Assembly: GCF_018070345.1 (NCBI RefSeq)
Contig: NZ_JAGPXX010000004.1
Span: 248,001 to 312,000 of the forward strand
Direction of reading: 5' to 3'
Source: Streptomyces sp. F63
GTDB lineage: Bacteria > Actinomycetota > Actinomycetes > Streptomycetales > Streptomycetaceae
Length of the DNA stretch: 64,000 nt
How positions within the stretch are numbered: the first letter of the stretch is position 1; each line of letters opens with the position of its first letter. Below are positions 1 to 9,164 of the stretch, one piece after another. A model generated the notes under the pieces. The model saw only the letters and a list, made by a program, of their open reading frames with translations. It was not told where the DNA came from and made no database searches. Both the position numbers and the translations under genes were made by a program.

Positions 1-145
1 TGGCCGTCGACGGGCCGTACTTCCGCAGCAGCCCGACCAGCTGCACGCGCACCGGATGCGCCAGGGCACGCAGCCCTTGGGCATCCAGGACGACCGAGTT
101 CTCTTCGATGTTCGGGCCATCCGGCCTCTCCGGTGCATCAGTCAC
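1..145 (-). CDS. ArsR-type winged-helix regulator, N-terminal fragment
   Basis: Only the first 48 codons are in the window; the gene runs off the left edge. The translation from a GTG at 145 contains the segment LRALAHPVRVQLVGLLRKYG, the typical first helices of an ArsR-type DNA-binding domain. Family members are usually dimeric repressors that sense a metal or small ligand, or control a neighbouring transporter; nothing here shows the ligand. The repeat-rich DNA just upstream (165-202) is a likely operator for autoregulation. The family call is sound and the role unknown. Confidence 0.75.
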   Translation of the reverse strand, partial: MTDAPERPDGPNIEENSVVLDAQGLRALAHPVRVQLVGLLRKYGPSTA

Positions 146-164
146 CCGGACACGGTAAACCACA

Positions 165-202
165 AAGAACTCTTCGCAAAAGTCTCTTCGCAAAGAGTTC
201 TT
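165..202. promoter_or_regulatory. Inverted and direct repeats upstream of the ArsR-type gene
   Basis: AAGAACTCTT at 165-174 and AAGAGTTCTT at 193-202 are perfect inverted repeats. The block TCTTCGCAAA also occurs twice in direct orientation, at 171-180 and 185-194. The region is AT-rich compared with its surroundings and lies 20 bases upstream of the regulator start. Inference: operator of the ArsR-type protein. Confidence 0.5.
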
Positions 203-370
203 CGCGGTTGCTCCACGCGAGATCCCGCCATGGGGGTGGCCTCCCGCTTTCCGTGATCTCCAGCGCGTCGCCCGGCGGGCCCCGCCGTGCCGTGTTCACC
301 GCGGGCGGTCCGGTGACCGTCGTGCGGAGGCCCCGGCGGCGGAGGCCGCGCTGCCGGCCGCAGCGGGACC

Positions 371-394
371 GGGCCGGCCGACGGGGGCCGGCCC
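371..394 (-). terminator. Hairpin after the DUF2510 gene
   Basis: GGGCCGGC at 371-378 pairs with GCCGGCCC at 387-394, just downstream of the minus-strand stop at 400. There is no T-run. A GC-only stem like this is a plausible but unproven terminator. Confidence 0.35.
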
Positions 395-399
395 GCCGT

Positions 400-1416
400 T
401 CAGACCTCGCGTCCCGCCGTGCCCCCGGGCGCGGTCAGCGGTTCGACGCCGGCGATGATCGCGTCCATCTCCGAGACGTCCGGCGCCTTGTCACTGGCGT
501 CGAAGCCGAACCGGATCACCACGAACTTCTCCGGGTCCAGCGGCGAGGGGAAGGCTACGGACTGCACATATCCGCCTGCGCCCTCGGCTGTGCCGAGCTT
601 CCAGCGCACCAGGTGGCCTTCCTCGCCCGCGACCGTGACGGGTTCGGACTTGACCTCCTTGCGCGAGGTGATGCCGCCGTAGGCCTCGCTGGCGGAGCCG
701 GGGCTCCTGCCGTAGGAGGCCTCGGCGTTCTTCGGGATGTCCTCCTCCGCGACGCCCTCGGCCGTGGTGGCCTTGTACCCGTCCGCCGCCTGGGAGTTGA
801 CGCCGCCTCGGACGCACTTGAGCTTCTTGTCGCCGGGGCAGGGGTACGGGCCCGTGGTGAGGCCCGCGCCCCGGGAGCCGCTGCGGCCCTCCCAGCCCTC
901 GGGCACGGGAAGGTAGATGCCGTTGAGGGCGTCCATGGCGCGGTCGCCGGAGCCGGGCGGGAGTTCCCCGCCGTCCGGGCCGCCCTCGCTCTCGCCGTCC
1001 TCCGGCACGGACGGCGCCGGTGTGGGGGCCGGGGTGGGCCGGGCGGAGAAGCCGGGTCCGGGGGAGGAGGCCGCACCGGAGTCGTCGCCGCCGTCCAGCA
1101 GGGCGATGCCGCCGGCGAGCGCCGCGACCAGCACCACCGCCGCGGTGACCAGCACGGCGACTCGCGCGCCGCGGGAACCGCCGGCGGACGGCTGCCGGTC
1201 CCGGATGTCGTACGGGGGCAGGTCCGGCGGCTCCGGAGAGCCGAAGCCGCCGTCCCCGAAGCCGCCGAAGCCGCCCGGCGGGGACGCCGCGGCCGGGGCG
1301 CCGGCCTGTGCCTGCCGGGTGTGGTCGGTCCAGCCGGAGCCGTCCCACCAGCGTTCCAGGGCCGGGCCGCCGCCCGTGTGTCCGGGGTCGGGGTACCAGC
1401 CGGGGGGTGTCGTCAT
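400..1416 (-). CDS. DUF2510 membrane-anchored protein with extracytoplasmic domain
   Basis: About 338 residues. It opens with the DUF2510 signature TPPGWYPDPG and WWDGSGWTDHTRQ (roughly residues 3-35), followed by a Gly/Pro-rich linker and one hydrophobic segment, VAVLVTAAVVLVAALAGGIA, near residue 100. A Pro/Ser-rich stalk and an outer domain of about 200 residues follow. This is a single-pass protein with a small cytoplasmic N-terminus. I chose the ATG at 1416; a GTG two codons upstream (1422) is also possible. No enzymatic motif is visible and the function is unknown. Confidence 0.8.
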   Translation of the reverse strand: MTTPPGWYPDPGHTGGGPALERWWDGSGWTDHTRQAQAGAPAAASPPGGFGGFGDGGFGSPEPPDLPPYDIRDRQPSAGGSRGARVAVLVTAAVVLVAALAGGIALLDGGDDSGAASSPGPGFSARPTPAPTPAPSVPEDGESEGGPDGGELPPGSGDRAMDALNGIYLPVPEGWEGRSGSRGAGLTTGPYPCPGDKKLKCVRGGVNSQAADGYKATTAEGVAEEDIPKNAEASYGRSPGSASEAYGGITSRKEVKSEPVTVAGEEGHLVRWKLGTAEGAGGYVQSVAFPSPLDPEKFVVIRFGFDASDKAPDVSEMDAIIAGVEPLTAPGGTAGREV

Positions 1417-1500
1417 GCTCACGCGATCAGCCTACGGCGGACGGTTACCGTTCGTACACCAGTCCTCGCTCCCGGCGGACCGCCGCACGGCCCGGCCCGC

Positions 1501-2283
1501 CTAGAGCGGAGTCACGTACGCCCCCGCGATGCCCCCGTCGACCAGGAACTCCGCCGCGTTGACGAAGGAGGAGTCGTCGCTGGCGAGGAACGCGACCGCC
1601 GCGGCGATCTCCTCCGGCTCGGCGAAGCGCCCCACGGGAACGTGCACCAGCCGGCGCGCGGCCCGCTCCGGGTCCTTGGCGAACAGCTCCTTCAGCAGCG
1701 GGGTGTTGACGGGCCCCGGGCACAGGGCGTTGACGCGGACTCCGTCGCGGGCGAACTGCACGCCCAGCTCGCGGGACATGGCGAGCACGCCGCCCTTGGA
1801 GGCGGTGTAGCTGATCTGGGAGGTGGCGGCGCCCATGCGGGCGACGAAGGACGCCGTGTTGATGACCGAGCCCTTCCCCTGCCGCCGCATGTAGGGGATG
1901 GCGTACTTGCAGCAGAGGTAGACGGAGGTCAGGTTGACCTCCTGGACGCGTTTCCAGGCGTCGAGGCCCGTGATGAGGATCGAGTCGTCCTCGGGGGGCG
2001 AGATCCCGGCGTTGTTGAAGGCCACGTCGACCGAGCCGTAGGCGTCGTACGCCGTCCGGAACAGCGCCTCGACCTGTCCTTCGTCGGTGACGTCCACGGC
2101 CGCGAACATGCCGCCGGTCTCCTCGGCGGCGGCCTTCCCGGCCCGCTCGTCGACGTCCGCGCAGACGACGTTGGCGCCCTCGGACGCGAGCCGGCGCGCG
2201 GCGGCGAGGCCGATGCCGCTGCCCGCTCCGGTGACGACGGCGGTGCGGCCGGGGAGGCGGCGGCACAGGGGCTGATCGGTCAC
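1501..2283 (-). CDS. Short-chain dehydrogenase/reductase
   Basis: 260 residues, the classic SDR length. It has the nucleotide-binding motif TGAGSGIG near the N-terminus, the NNAG motif, the catalytic YTASK (Tyr-x3-Lys) and PGPVNTP. The GTG start at 2283 follows a GAGGAG ribosome site; longer open frames upstream run into the aldehyde dehydrogenase gene. It is the last gene of the minus-strand set ligase, aldehyde dehydrogenase, SDR. In a gamma-glutamylethanolamide route an alcohol oxidation must precede the aldehyde dehydrogenase, and this enzyme could supply it. That role is inferred from context; family naming alone would say 3-oxoacyl-ACP reductase-like. Confidence 0.85.
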   Translation of the reverse strand: MTDQPLCRRLPGRTAVVTGAGSGIGLAAARRLASEGANVVCADVDERAGKAAAEETGGMFAAVDVTDEGQVEALFRTAYDAYGSVDVAFNNAGISPPEDDSILITGLDAWKRVQEVNLTSVYLCCKYAIPYMRRQGKGSVINTASFVARMGAATSQISYTASKGGVLAMSRELGVQFARDGVRVNALCPGPVNTPLLKELFAKDPERAARRLVHVPVGRFAEPEEIAAAVAFLASDDSSFVNAAEFLVDGGIAGAYVTPL

Positions 2284-2431
2284 GGCGGTTTCTCCTCGCT
2301 GGTCGGTGCGGGTGGCGGGGGTGGGGTGGGGGTGGGGGTGTCGGGGCCGGGAGTGCCGCGGGCGCGGACGGCGCGGTGGCGGCGCCCCGGCGCGGACGGG
2401 TGGCGCCGGGGAGGCGCGCCGCCCGGTGCCG

Positions 2432-3796
2432 TCAGGCGTCCTCCGTGCTGAGGAACACGTTCTTCGTCTCGGTGAAGGCGACCAGCGCCCCCGGCCCCAG
2501 CTCCCGGCCGATCCCGGACTCCTTGTAGCCGCCGAAGGGGGTCGCGTAGCGCACACTGCTGTGCGAGTTGACGGAGAGATTGCCGGCCGCCACCGCGCGG
2601 GAGACCCGCAGGGCGCGCCCGGTGTCGCGGGTCCAGATCGAGCCGGACAGCCCGTAGCGCGTGGCGTTGGCCAGCCGCACCGCCTCCGCCTCGTCCTCGA
2701 AGCGCTGGACGACGGCGACGGGGCCGAACACCTCCTCGACGGCGGCGCCGCCCGCCCCGGCGGCCTCAAGGACGGTCGCGGGATACCAGAAGCCCCTGCC
2801 CGCGGGGGCGGTGCCCCGGATGGCCGCGGGCGCGTCCTCGGGGACGTAGGACCGTACGCGTTCCCGCTGGGCGGCCGAGATCAGCGGGCCCATGAGGGTG
2901 GCGGGATCGGCCGGGTCGCCCGCGGTGAAGGCGAGCACGGCGGGTTCGAGCAGTTCCATGAACCGGTCGTAGGCGGAGGACTGCACCAGGATGCGGCTGC
3001 GGGCGCAGCAGTCCTGGCCGGTGTTGTCGAGGAAGGAGCCGGGGGCGGCGGCCGCGGCGCGTTCGAGGTCGGCGTCGGCGAAGACGATGTTGGGGCTCTT
3101 GCCGCCGAGTTCGAGCGTCACGCGCTTCACCTGCGCCGCGCACTTCGCCATGACGGACTTCCCGACGGCGGTCGAGCCGGTGAAGACCACCTTGGCGACG
3201 TCCGGGTGTTCGACGAGGGCGCTCCCGGCGACCGGCCCGGTGCCGGGCAGTACCTGGAAGAGTCCCTCGGGCAGCCCGGCGTCGAGGGCGAGTTCGGCCA
3301 GCCGCAGGGCGGTCAGCGGAGTGGTCTCCGCCGGTTTGAGGAGGACGGCGTTGCCCGCCGCGAGGGCGGGGGCGGTGCCCCAGGCGGCGATGGGCATCGG
3401 GAAGTTCCACGGGGCGATGACGGCGACGACGCCCAGCGGCTCCAGGAAGGTGAGGTTCACCCCGCCCGCGACGGGGATCTGGCTGCCGGTCAGCCGCTCC
3501 ACTCCCCCGGCGGCGTAGTCGAGCAGGTCCCGCACGTTGCCGGCCTCCCAGCGGGCGTTGCCGAGGGGGTGCCCGGCCTCGCTCACCTCCAGCCGCGCCA
3601 GCTCCTCCAGCCGCCCGTCGACGGCGGTGGCGAAGCGGCGCAGCAGCCGGGCCCGGTCGGCGGGCGCGAGGGCGGCCCAGGTGCGCTGGGCCGCGGCGGC
3701 CCGGTGCACGGCCTTGCCGACGTCCTCGGCCGTCGCGGCCGGGACGGTGGCGACGGTCTCCTCGGTCGCGGGGTTGAGTACGCGAAGCTGGTGCAC
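2432..3796 (-). CDS. NAD(P)-dependent aldehyde dehydrogenase
   Basis: 454 residues. Conserved features: IAPWNFPMPI, the cofactor motif FTGSTAVGKS, the general-base Glu in LELGGKSPNI (about residue 230) and the catalytic Cys in GQDCCARSR (about residue 262). The C-terminus has FGGYKESGIGRELG. I chose the GTG at 3796 (start VHQLRVLNP) because it follows a GGGAG site and fits the family N-terminus; an in-frame extension upstream has no family similarity. It lies 107 bases after the glutamine-synthetase-like gene. By context it probably oxidises a gamma-glutamyl amino-aldehyde to the acid, like PuuC in putrescine breakdown. Confidence 0.9.
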   Translation of the reverse strand: MHQLRVLNPATEETVATVPAATAEDVGKAVHRAAAAQRTWAALAPADRARLLRRFATAVDGRLEELARLEVSEAGHPLGNARWEAGNVRDLLDYAAGGVERLTGSQIPVAGGVNLTFLEPLGVVAVIAPWNFPMPIAAWGTAPALAAGNAVLLKPAETTPLTALRLAELALDAGLPEGLFQVLPGTGPVAGSALVEHPDVAKVVFTGSTAVGKSVMAKCAAQVKRVTLELGGKSPNIVFADADLERAAAAAPGSFLDNTGQDCCARSRILVQSSAYDRFMELLEPAVLAFTAGDPADPATLMGPLISAAQRERVRSYVPEDAPAAIRGTAPAGRGFWYPATVLEAAGAGGAAVEEVFGPVAVVQRFEDEAEAVRLANATRYGLSGSIWTRDTGRALRVSRAVAAGNLSVNSHSSVRYATPFGGYKESGIGRELGPGALVAFTETKNVFLSTEDA

Positions 3797-3903
3797 GGCT
3801 GTCCGCTCTCCCTGGGGGCTCACCGCCCCCGTGTCGTGCTGTGCTGGTGTGGTCCGCGGCGTCCATGGTCGCCGGTGCGGGGGCCCGGGCGGGTCCGGTG
3901 GGG

Positions 3904-5271
3904 TCACATCCGCTCGAAGGAGCGGTAGCGCTCCCAGTCGGTGACCGCGCTGTCGTACGCCCGCTGCTCGACGCGCGCCATGGTGAGGTAGTGCTCGACC
4001 ACCTCGTCACCGAAGGCGGCGCGGGCGAGCGGGCTGGCCTCCCAGCGGTCCGCGGCCTCGCGGAGGGTGGTGGGGACGTGCTCGGCCTCCCCCGCGTAGG
4101 CGTTGCCGGTGCAGGGCTCGCCGGGGTCCAGTTCGTTCTCGACGCCGTACAGCCCCGCGGCGATCATGCCGGCGACGGCGAGGTAGGGGTTGACGTCTCC
4201 GCCGGGCAGCCGGTTCTCCAGCCGGTGGGACGGGCCGTGCCCGATGACGCGCAGCGCGCAGGTGCGGTTGTCCGGCCCCCAGGCGACGGCGGTGGGCGCG
4301 AAGGAGCCGGGCCGGAAGCGCTTGTAGGAGTTGATGTTGGGGGCGTGGAGGAGGGTGAAGTCGCGCAGCGCGGCGAGCTGTCCGGCGAGGAAGTGCCGCA
4401 TCGTCGCGGACATGCCGTACGGGCCGGAGTCGTCGGCGAGCACGGGCCGGCCGGCGTCGTCGCGCAGCGAGAGATGGATGTGGCAGGAGTTCCCCTCGCG
4501 CTCGTCGTACTTGGCCATGAAGGTGAGCGCCACGCCCTCCTGGGCGGCGATCTCCTTGGCGCCCGTCTTGTAGACGGAGTGCTGGTCGCAGGTGGTGAGG
4601 GCGTCGGCGTAGCGGAAGGCGATCTCGTGCTGGCCGAGGTTGCACTCGCCCTTGGCGGACTCGACGACCAGGCCCGCGGCGGCCATCTCGGTGCGGATGC
4701 GGCGCAGCAGCGGCTCGACGCGGCCGGTGCCGAGGACGGAGTAGTCGACGTTGTACTGGTTGGCGGGGGTCAGCCCGCGGTAGCCGCTGTCCCAGGCCTG
4801 TTCGTAGGAGTTCCTGAAGACCATGAACTCCAGCTCGGTGCCGACCTGCGCGGTCCAGCCGCGCTCGGCGAGCCGGTCGAGCTGGCGGCGGAGGACCTGG
4901 CGCGGCGCGGCGGCGACGGGGGTGCCGTCGTGCCAGGCGAGGTCGGCGGTGAGCAGGGCGGTGCCCGGGTTCCACGGGGTGCGGCGCAGGGTGGAGGTGT
5001 CGGCGGTCATGCGGAAGTCGCCGTAGCCGCGCTCCCAGGAGGCCATGGCGTACCCGTCGACGGTGTTGAGGTCGACGTCCACGGCGAGGAGGTAGTTGCA
5101 TCCCTCGGAGCCGTGCTCCAGGACCTCGTCGAGGAAGAACGGGGCCGCGAACCGCTTGCCCTGGAGTCTGCCCTGCATATCGGTGAAGGCCAGGACGACG
5201 GTGTCGATCTCGCCGCTGCCGGTGAGCCGTCGCAGCTCCTCGACGGAGAGCGGGGGGGTACGTCCTGCCAC
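3904..5271 (-). CDS. glnA4: Glutamine-synthetase-like gamma-glutamyl amine ligase (GlnA4-type)
   Basis: 455 residues. It shows the GS-I fold signatures TELEFMVF, ESAKGECNLGQHEIAFRY (metal ligands), KYDEREGNSCHIHLSL and NSYKRFRPGSFAP followed by NRTCALRV and ENRLPGGDVNPY. The adenylylation-loop Tyr motif of true GlnA is not seen. The sequence closely matches what I recall of Streptomyces coelicolor GlnA4, described as a gamma-glutamylethanolamide synthetase: ATP + glutamate + ethanolamine giving gamma-glutamylethanolamide. The GTG at 5271 follows AGGAGG. It is divergent from the FadR-type regulator, and an ethanolamine permease lies nearby, which favours ethanolamine over polyamines as substrate. 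Confidence 0.85.
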   Translation of the reverse strand: MAGRTPPLSVEELRRLTGSGEIDTVVLAFTDMQGRLQGKRFAAPFFLDEVLEHGSEGCNYLLAVDVDLNTVDGYAMASWERGYGDFRMTADTSTLRRTPWNPGTALLTADLAWHDGTPVAAAPRQVLRRQLDRLAERGWTAQVGTELEFMVFRNSYEQAWDSGYRGLTPANQYNVDYSVLGTGRVEPLLRRIRTEMAAAGLVVESAKGECNLGQHEIAFRYADALTTCDQHSVYKTGAKEIAAQEGVALTFMAKYDEREGNSCHIHLSLRDDAGRPVLADDSGPYGMSATMRHFLAGQLAALRDFTLLHAPNINSYKRFRPGSFAPTAVAWGPDNRTCALRVIGHGPSHRLENRLPGGDVNPYLAVAGMIAAGLYGVENELDPGEPCTGNAYAGEAEHVPTTLREAADRWEASPLARAAFGDEVVEHYLTMARVEQRAYDSAVTDWERYRSFERM

Positions 5272-5362
5272 GGTGTGTCCTCCTGGGGTCCGGAGCCGGT
5301 ACCGGGGCGCGCGGGCAGCGGGCAGGATGCCTCCCCGCCGTGTCGCCGCGGCACCGGAGGCC

Positions 5363-5386
5363 ATAAGGTATCCGCCGAGACCATTG
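5363..5386. promoter_or_regulatory. Candidate operator between the ligase and regulator genes
   Basis: ATAAGGT (5363-5369) and ACCATTG (5380-5386) are separated by 10 bases. The same layout, with an identical right half and the shared left core GGTAT, occurs at 6331-6354 before the permease gene. Dyads of about this size suit FadR-type GntR repressors. The site lies in the divergent promoter region, so it could control both directions. Confidence 0.55.
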
Positions 5387-5403
5387 GCTGGGAAGAGGTG
5401 GCC

Positions 5404-6162
5404 ATGAGCGGGGACGGAACGCCGGACGCGGACGCGGGGACGGGGACCGCGGACCGGCTGGCGCCGGTGCTGCGGCCCGTGCGGGCGGGCAACGGCTTCG
5501 AGGAGGCGCTGGAGCAGATCCTCCAGGTGCTCCGGCTGGGCCTGGTGCCGCCGGGCGAACGGCTGCCCTCCGAGCGGGAGTTGGCGGGCCGGCTGGGCAT
5601 CAGCCGGGTGACGCTGCGCGAGGTGCTGAAGGTGCTCGCGGACCAGGGGCTCGTGGAGAGCCGCCGCGGCCGCTACGGCGGAACGTTCGTCCTGCCGGGC
5701 CCCGGAACGGGCGGCGGCGCGGAGACCGCTCCGCGGCGGCGCACCGCGGCGGCGGACGTCGAGGACACCCTGCGGTTCCGCGAGGTGCTGGAGGTCGGGG
5801 CGGCCGGCCTGTGCGCGGCGGACGGCCTCACCGGCCCCGCCGCGGACCGGCTGCGCGCCGCGCTGTCCGCCACACGCGACGCGACACCGGCGGACTACCG
5901 GCGCCTCGACACCCTGCTCCACCTGACGCTGGCGGAGCTGAGCGGTTCCCCCACCCTGGCCGCCCAGTACGCCGCCGTGCGGGCCTCCCTCAACGACCTG
6001 CTGGACCGCATCCCGCTGCTCGTGCGGAACCTGGAGCACTCGCAGCAGCAGCACGCGGCGCTCGTGGAAGCCGTCCTGGAGGGTGACGCGGACGGCGCCC
6101 GCGAGGTGATGCGGGAGCACTGCGCGGGCACGGCGTCGCTGCTGCGGGGCTTCCTCGTCTGA
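5404..6162 (+). CDS. GntR-family (FadR subfamily) transcriptional regulator
   Basis: 252 residues. N-terminal winged helix: ILQVLRLGLVPPGERLPSER, then LAGRLGISRVTLREVLKVLADQGLVESRRGRYGG split over the recognition helix. The C-terminal helical FCD domain begins at DVEDTLRFREVLEVGAAGL and contains HLTLAELSGSPTLA and the HAALVEAVLEGDADGAREVMREH repeat-like end. FCD domains bind small acids through a metal site. The ATG at 5404 follows GGAAGAGG. It sits between the divergent ligase operon and the permease gene, so it is probably the local repressor, perhaps responding to ethanolamine or a gamma-glutamyl intermediate (inference). Confidence 0.88.
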   Translation: MSGDGTPDADAGTGTADRLAPVLRPVRAGNGFEEALEQILQVLRLGLVPPGERLPSERELAGRLGISRVTLREVLKVLADQGLVESRRGRYGGTFVLPGPGTGGGAETAPRRRTAAADVEDTLRFREVLEVGAAGLCAADGLTGPAADRLRAALSATRDATPADYRRLDTLLHLTLAELSGSPTLAAQYAAVRASLNDLLDRIPLLVRNLEHSQQQHAALVEAVLEGDADGAREVMREHCAGTASLLRGFLV

Positions 6163-6330
6163 GCGCGCCTCCGTGCGCCCGGCGGCCCGCGCGTCCGGTG
6201 CCGCGCGCGTCCGGGCGCCCCGTCCGCACGGCGATCCGACGGCCTCACGGCCCGTCACCGGGCTCGCCGGCGCACCCCGGTGTTCACCGGCGGTCACCGC
6301 ACACCCCTTGCGCACGGCCGCCCGGCAGCG

Positions 6331-6354
6331 CAATGGTATGGCGCTAAACCATTG
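6331..6354 (+). promoter_or_regulatory. Candidate operator upstream of the permease gene
   Basis: CAATGGT (6331-6337) and its exact inverted repeat ACCATTG (6348-6354) are separated by 10 bases. The site ends 20 bases before the permease start and overlaps the likely promoter or leader, a position suited to repression. It matches the architecture at 5363-5386. Confidence 0.6.
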
Positions 6355-6374
6355 CCCCCAGGCAGGAGCGGCTC

Positions 6375-7892
<1,518 letters not shown>

Positions 7893-8043
7893 CGGCGCAG
7901 CCGGAAACCGGCACACGAACAGGAACAGCGACGGGACGGACGGGCCGGGAGCGGGCGGCGGACGCCGAGCCGGAACGGACCGGCCCGCCCACCGCGATCC
8001 CGGCCCCGGACGCCGGACCGCCACCGACGGGAGGAACCCGACC

Positions 8044-8754
8044 GTGCCCGAGCCCAGGCCGCTGATCGGCGTGAGCACCTATCTCGAAGCCGTGGCGCGC
8101 TGGGGCGTCTGGGAGCAGAGCGCGGCCCTGCTCCCCGCCGGCTACCACCGGCTCGTCCAGCGCGCGGGCGGCCTCGCCGCGATGCTGCCGCCGGACGACC
8201 CGGCCGCGGCCGCCGCCGTGGCCGCCCGGCTCGACGCCCTCGTCATCGCGGGCGGCCCCGACGTGGAACCCGTGCGGTACGGGGCCGCCCCGCACCCGAT
8301 GACCGGACCGCCCGCCCGGGAACGCGACGCCTGGGAAACCGCCCTGCTGGAGGCCGCGCTGGAGTCCGGCACGCCGGTGCTCGGCATCTGCCGGGGCATG
8401 CAGCTGCTCAACGTGGTCCTGGGCGGCACCCTGGTGCAGCACCTGCCGGAGACCGCCGGGCCCGGCTGCGCGCACGGCGGGCCGCCCGGGGTCTTCGGAG
8501 AGCACGAGGTGAAACCGGTGCCGGGCACCCTGCTGGCCCGGGCCCTGCACGAGGCGGTCACCGTGCCCAGCTACCACCACCAGGCCGTGGACCGGCTCGG
8601 CCGGGGCCTGGTCCCCTGCGCGTACGCCGGGGACGGCACCGTGGAGGCGGTCGAACTCCCCGGCGCCCCGGGGCTCGTGCTCGGCGTGCAGTGGCACCCG
8701 GAGGCCGGTGACGATCCGCGGGTGATGGCGGCCCTGGTCCGCGCCGCCCGCTGA
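8044..8754 (+). CDS. Class I glutamine amidotransferase-like gamma-glutamyl hydrolase (PuuD-type)
   Basis: 236 residues. The nucleophile Cys is in LGICRGMQLLNV, and the His-Glu pair is in GVQWHPEA near the C-terminus; IAGGPDVEP is also typical. PuuD-type enzymes release glutamate from gamma-glutamyl amino acids, for example gamma-glutamyl-GABA. Here the likely substrate is gamma-glutamylglycine from ethanolamine, which would regenerate glutamate and free glycine (inference). The GTG at 8044 has a GGGAGGA site 10 bases upstream. It lies 151 bases after the permease, same strand, probably co-transcribed. Confidence 0.85.
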   Translation: MPEPRPLIGVSTYLEAVARWGVWEQSAALLPAGYHRLVQRAGGLAAMLPPDDPAAAAAVAARLDALVIAGGPDVEPVRYGAAPHPMTGPPARERDAWETALLEAALESGTPVLGICRGMQLLNVVLGGTLVQHLPETAGPGCAHGGPPGVFGEHEVKPVPGTLLARALHEAVTVPSYHHQAVDRLGRGLVPCAYAGDGTVEAVELPGAPGLVLGVQWHPEAGDDPRVMAALVRAAR

Positions 8755-9115
8755 CCGGTCGGCGCGCCGGCCGGCCCGTCCGGCCGCACCCCCGTGAACG
8801 GCCGGACGGGCCGCGCGCCGCGTCGCCGCCGCCTCCCGCATTCTGGCCCGCGGACGGCGGCGGCCCCAACCGGATTTCCGCGCCCCGGGCCCGGCACCGG
8901 GCGAGCGGGCCACCGGACACGAGCCGCCGGACGCCGGGCCGCACGCACGCGTTACCGCCGCGCCGCCTCCTCCGGGCGCGGCCCCGTGCCCGCGCCTCCC
9001 CGGCCCCCGCCGGTGACAGCACCCGCGCCGCAGTCACCGCCCCGGTGCCGCACGGCGCCGCACGGCGCTGTCGGTCCCCTGGGGCATCATCGGGGGCATG
9101 ACCCGACACCTGATG
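8755..9115. other. Gene-free region leading into the integration site
   Basis: No convincing gene on either strand; codon periodicity is lost and Pro/Arg-rich open frames are composition artefacts. The last 18 bases (9098-9115) are what remains of the original 5' end of the exonuclease gene, encoding M-T-R-H-L-M. The DNA before it should hold that gene's native promoter and ribosome site. Confidence 0.55.
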
Positions 9116-9120
9116 CTTCT
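9116..9120 (+). other. attL core of the integrated element
   Basis: CTTCT at 9116-9120 recurs at 11909-11913. Left of it is host coding sequence (ATG at 9098); right of it is element DNA beginning CAACACTGTC. ACACT at 9123-9127 pairs with AGTGT at 11904-11908, so the rebuilt attP has arms AGTGT and ACACT around a 7-base centre. That dyad is what serine integrases use. Confidence 0.65.
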
Positions 9121-9137
9121 CAACACTGTCAGGCCGT

Positions 9138-9164
9138 CAATTATCATAAGCAGCATGACAATTG
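9138..9164. repeat. Inverted repeat over the integrase start
   Basis: CAATTATCAT (9138-9147) and ATGACAATTG (9155-9164) are inverted with one mismatch, 7 bases apart. The right arm begins at the integrase ATG. It could be an operator, an RNA hairpin over the start codon, or an integrase-binding arm of attP. Confidence 0.5.

Noticed and set aside
9100..9160. tRNA gene as integration target
   Set aside because: No cloverleaf or T-loop sequence is present at either end; the target is a protein-coding 5' end.
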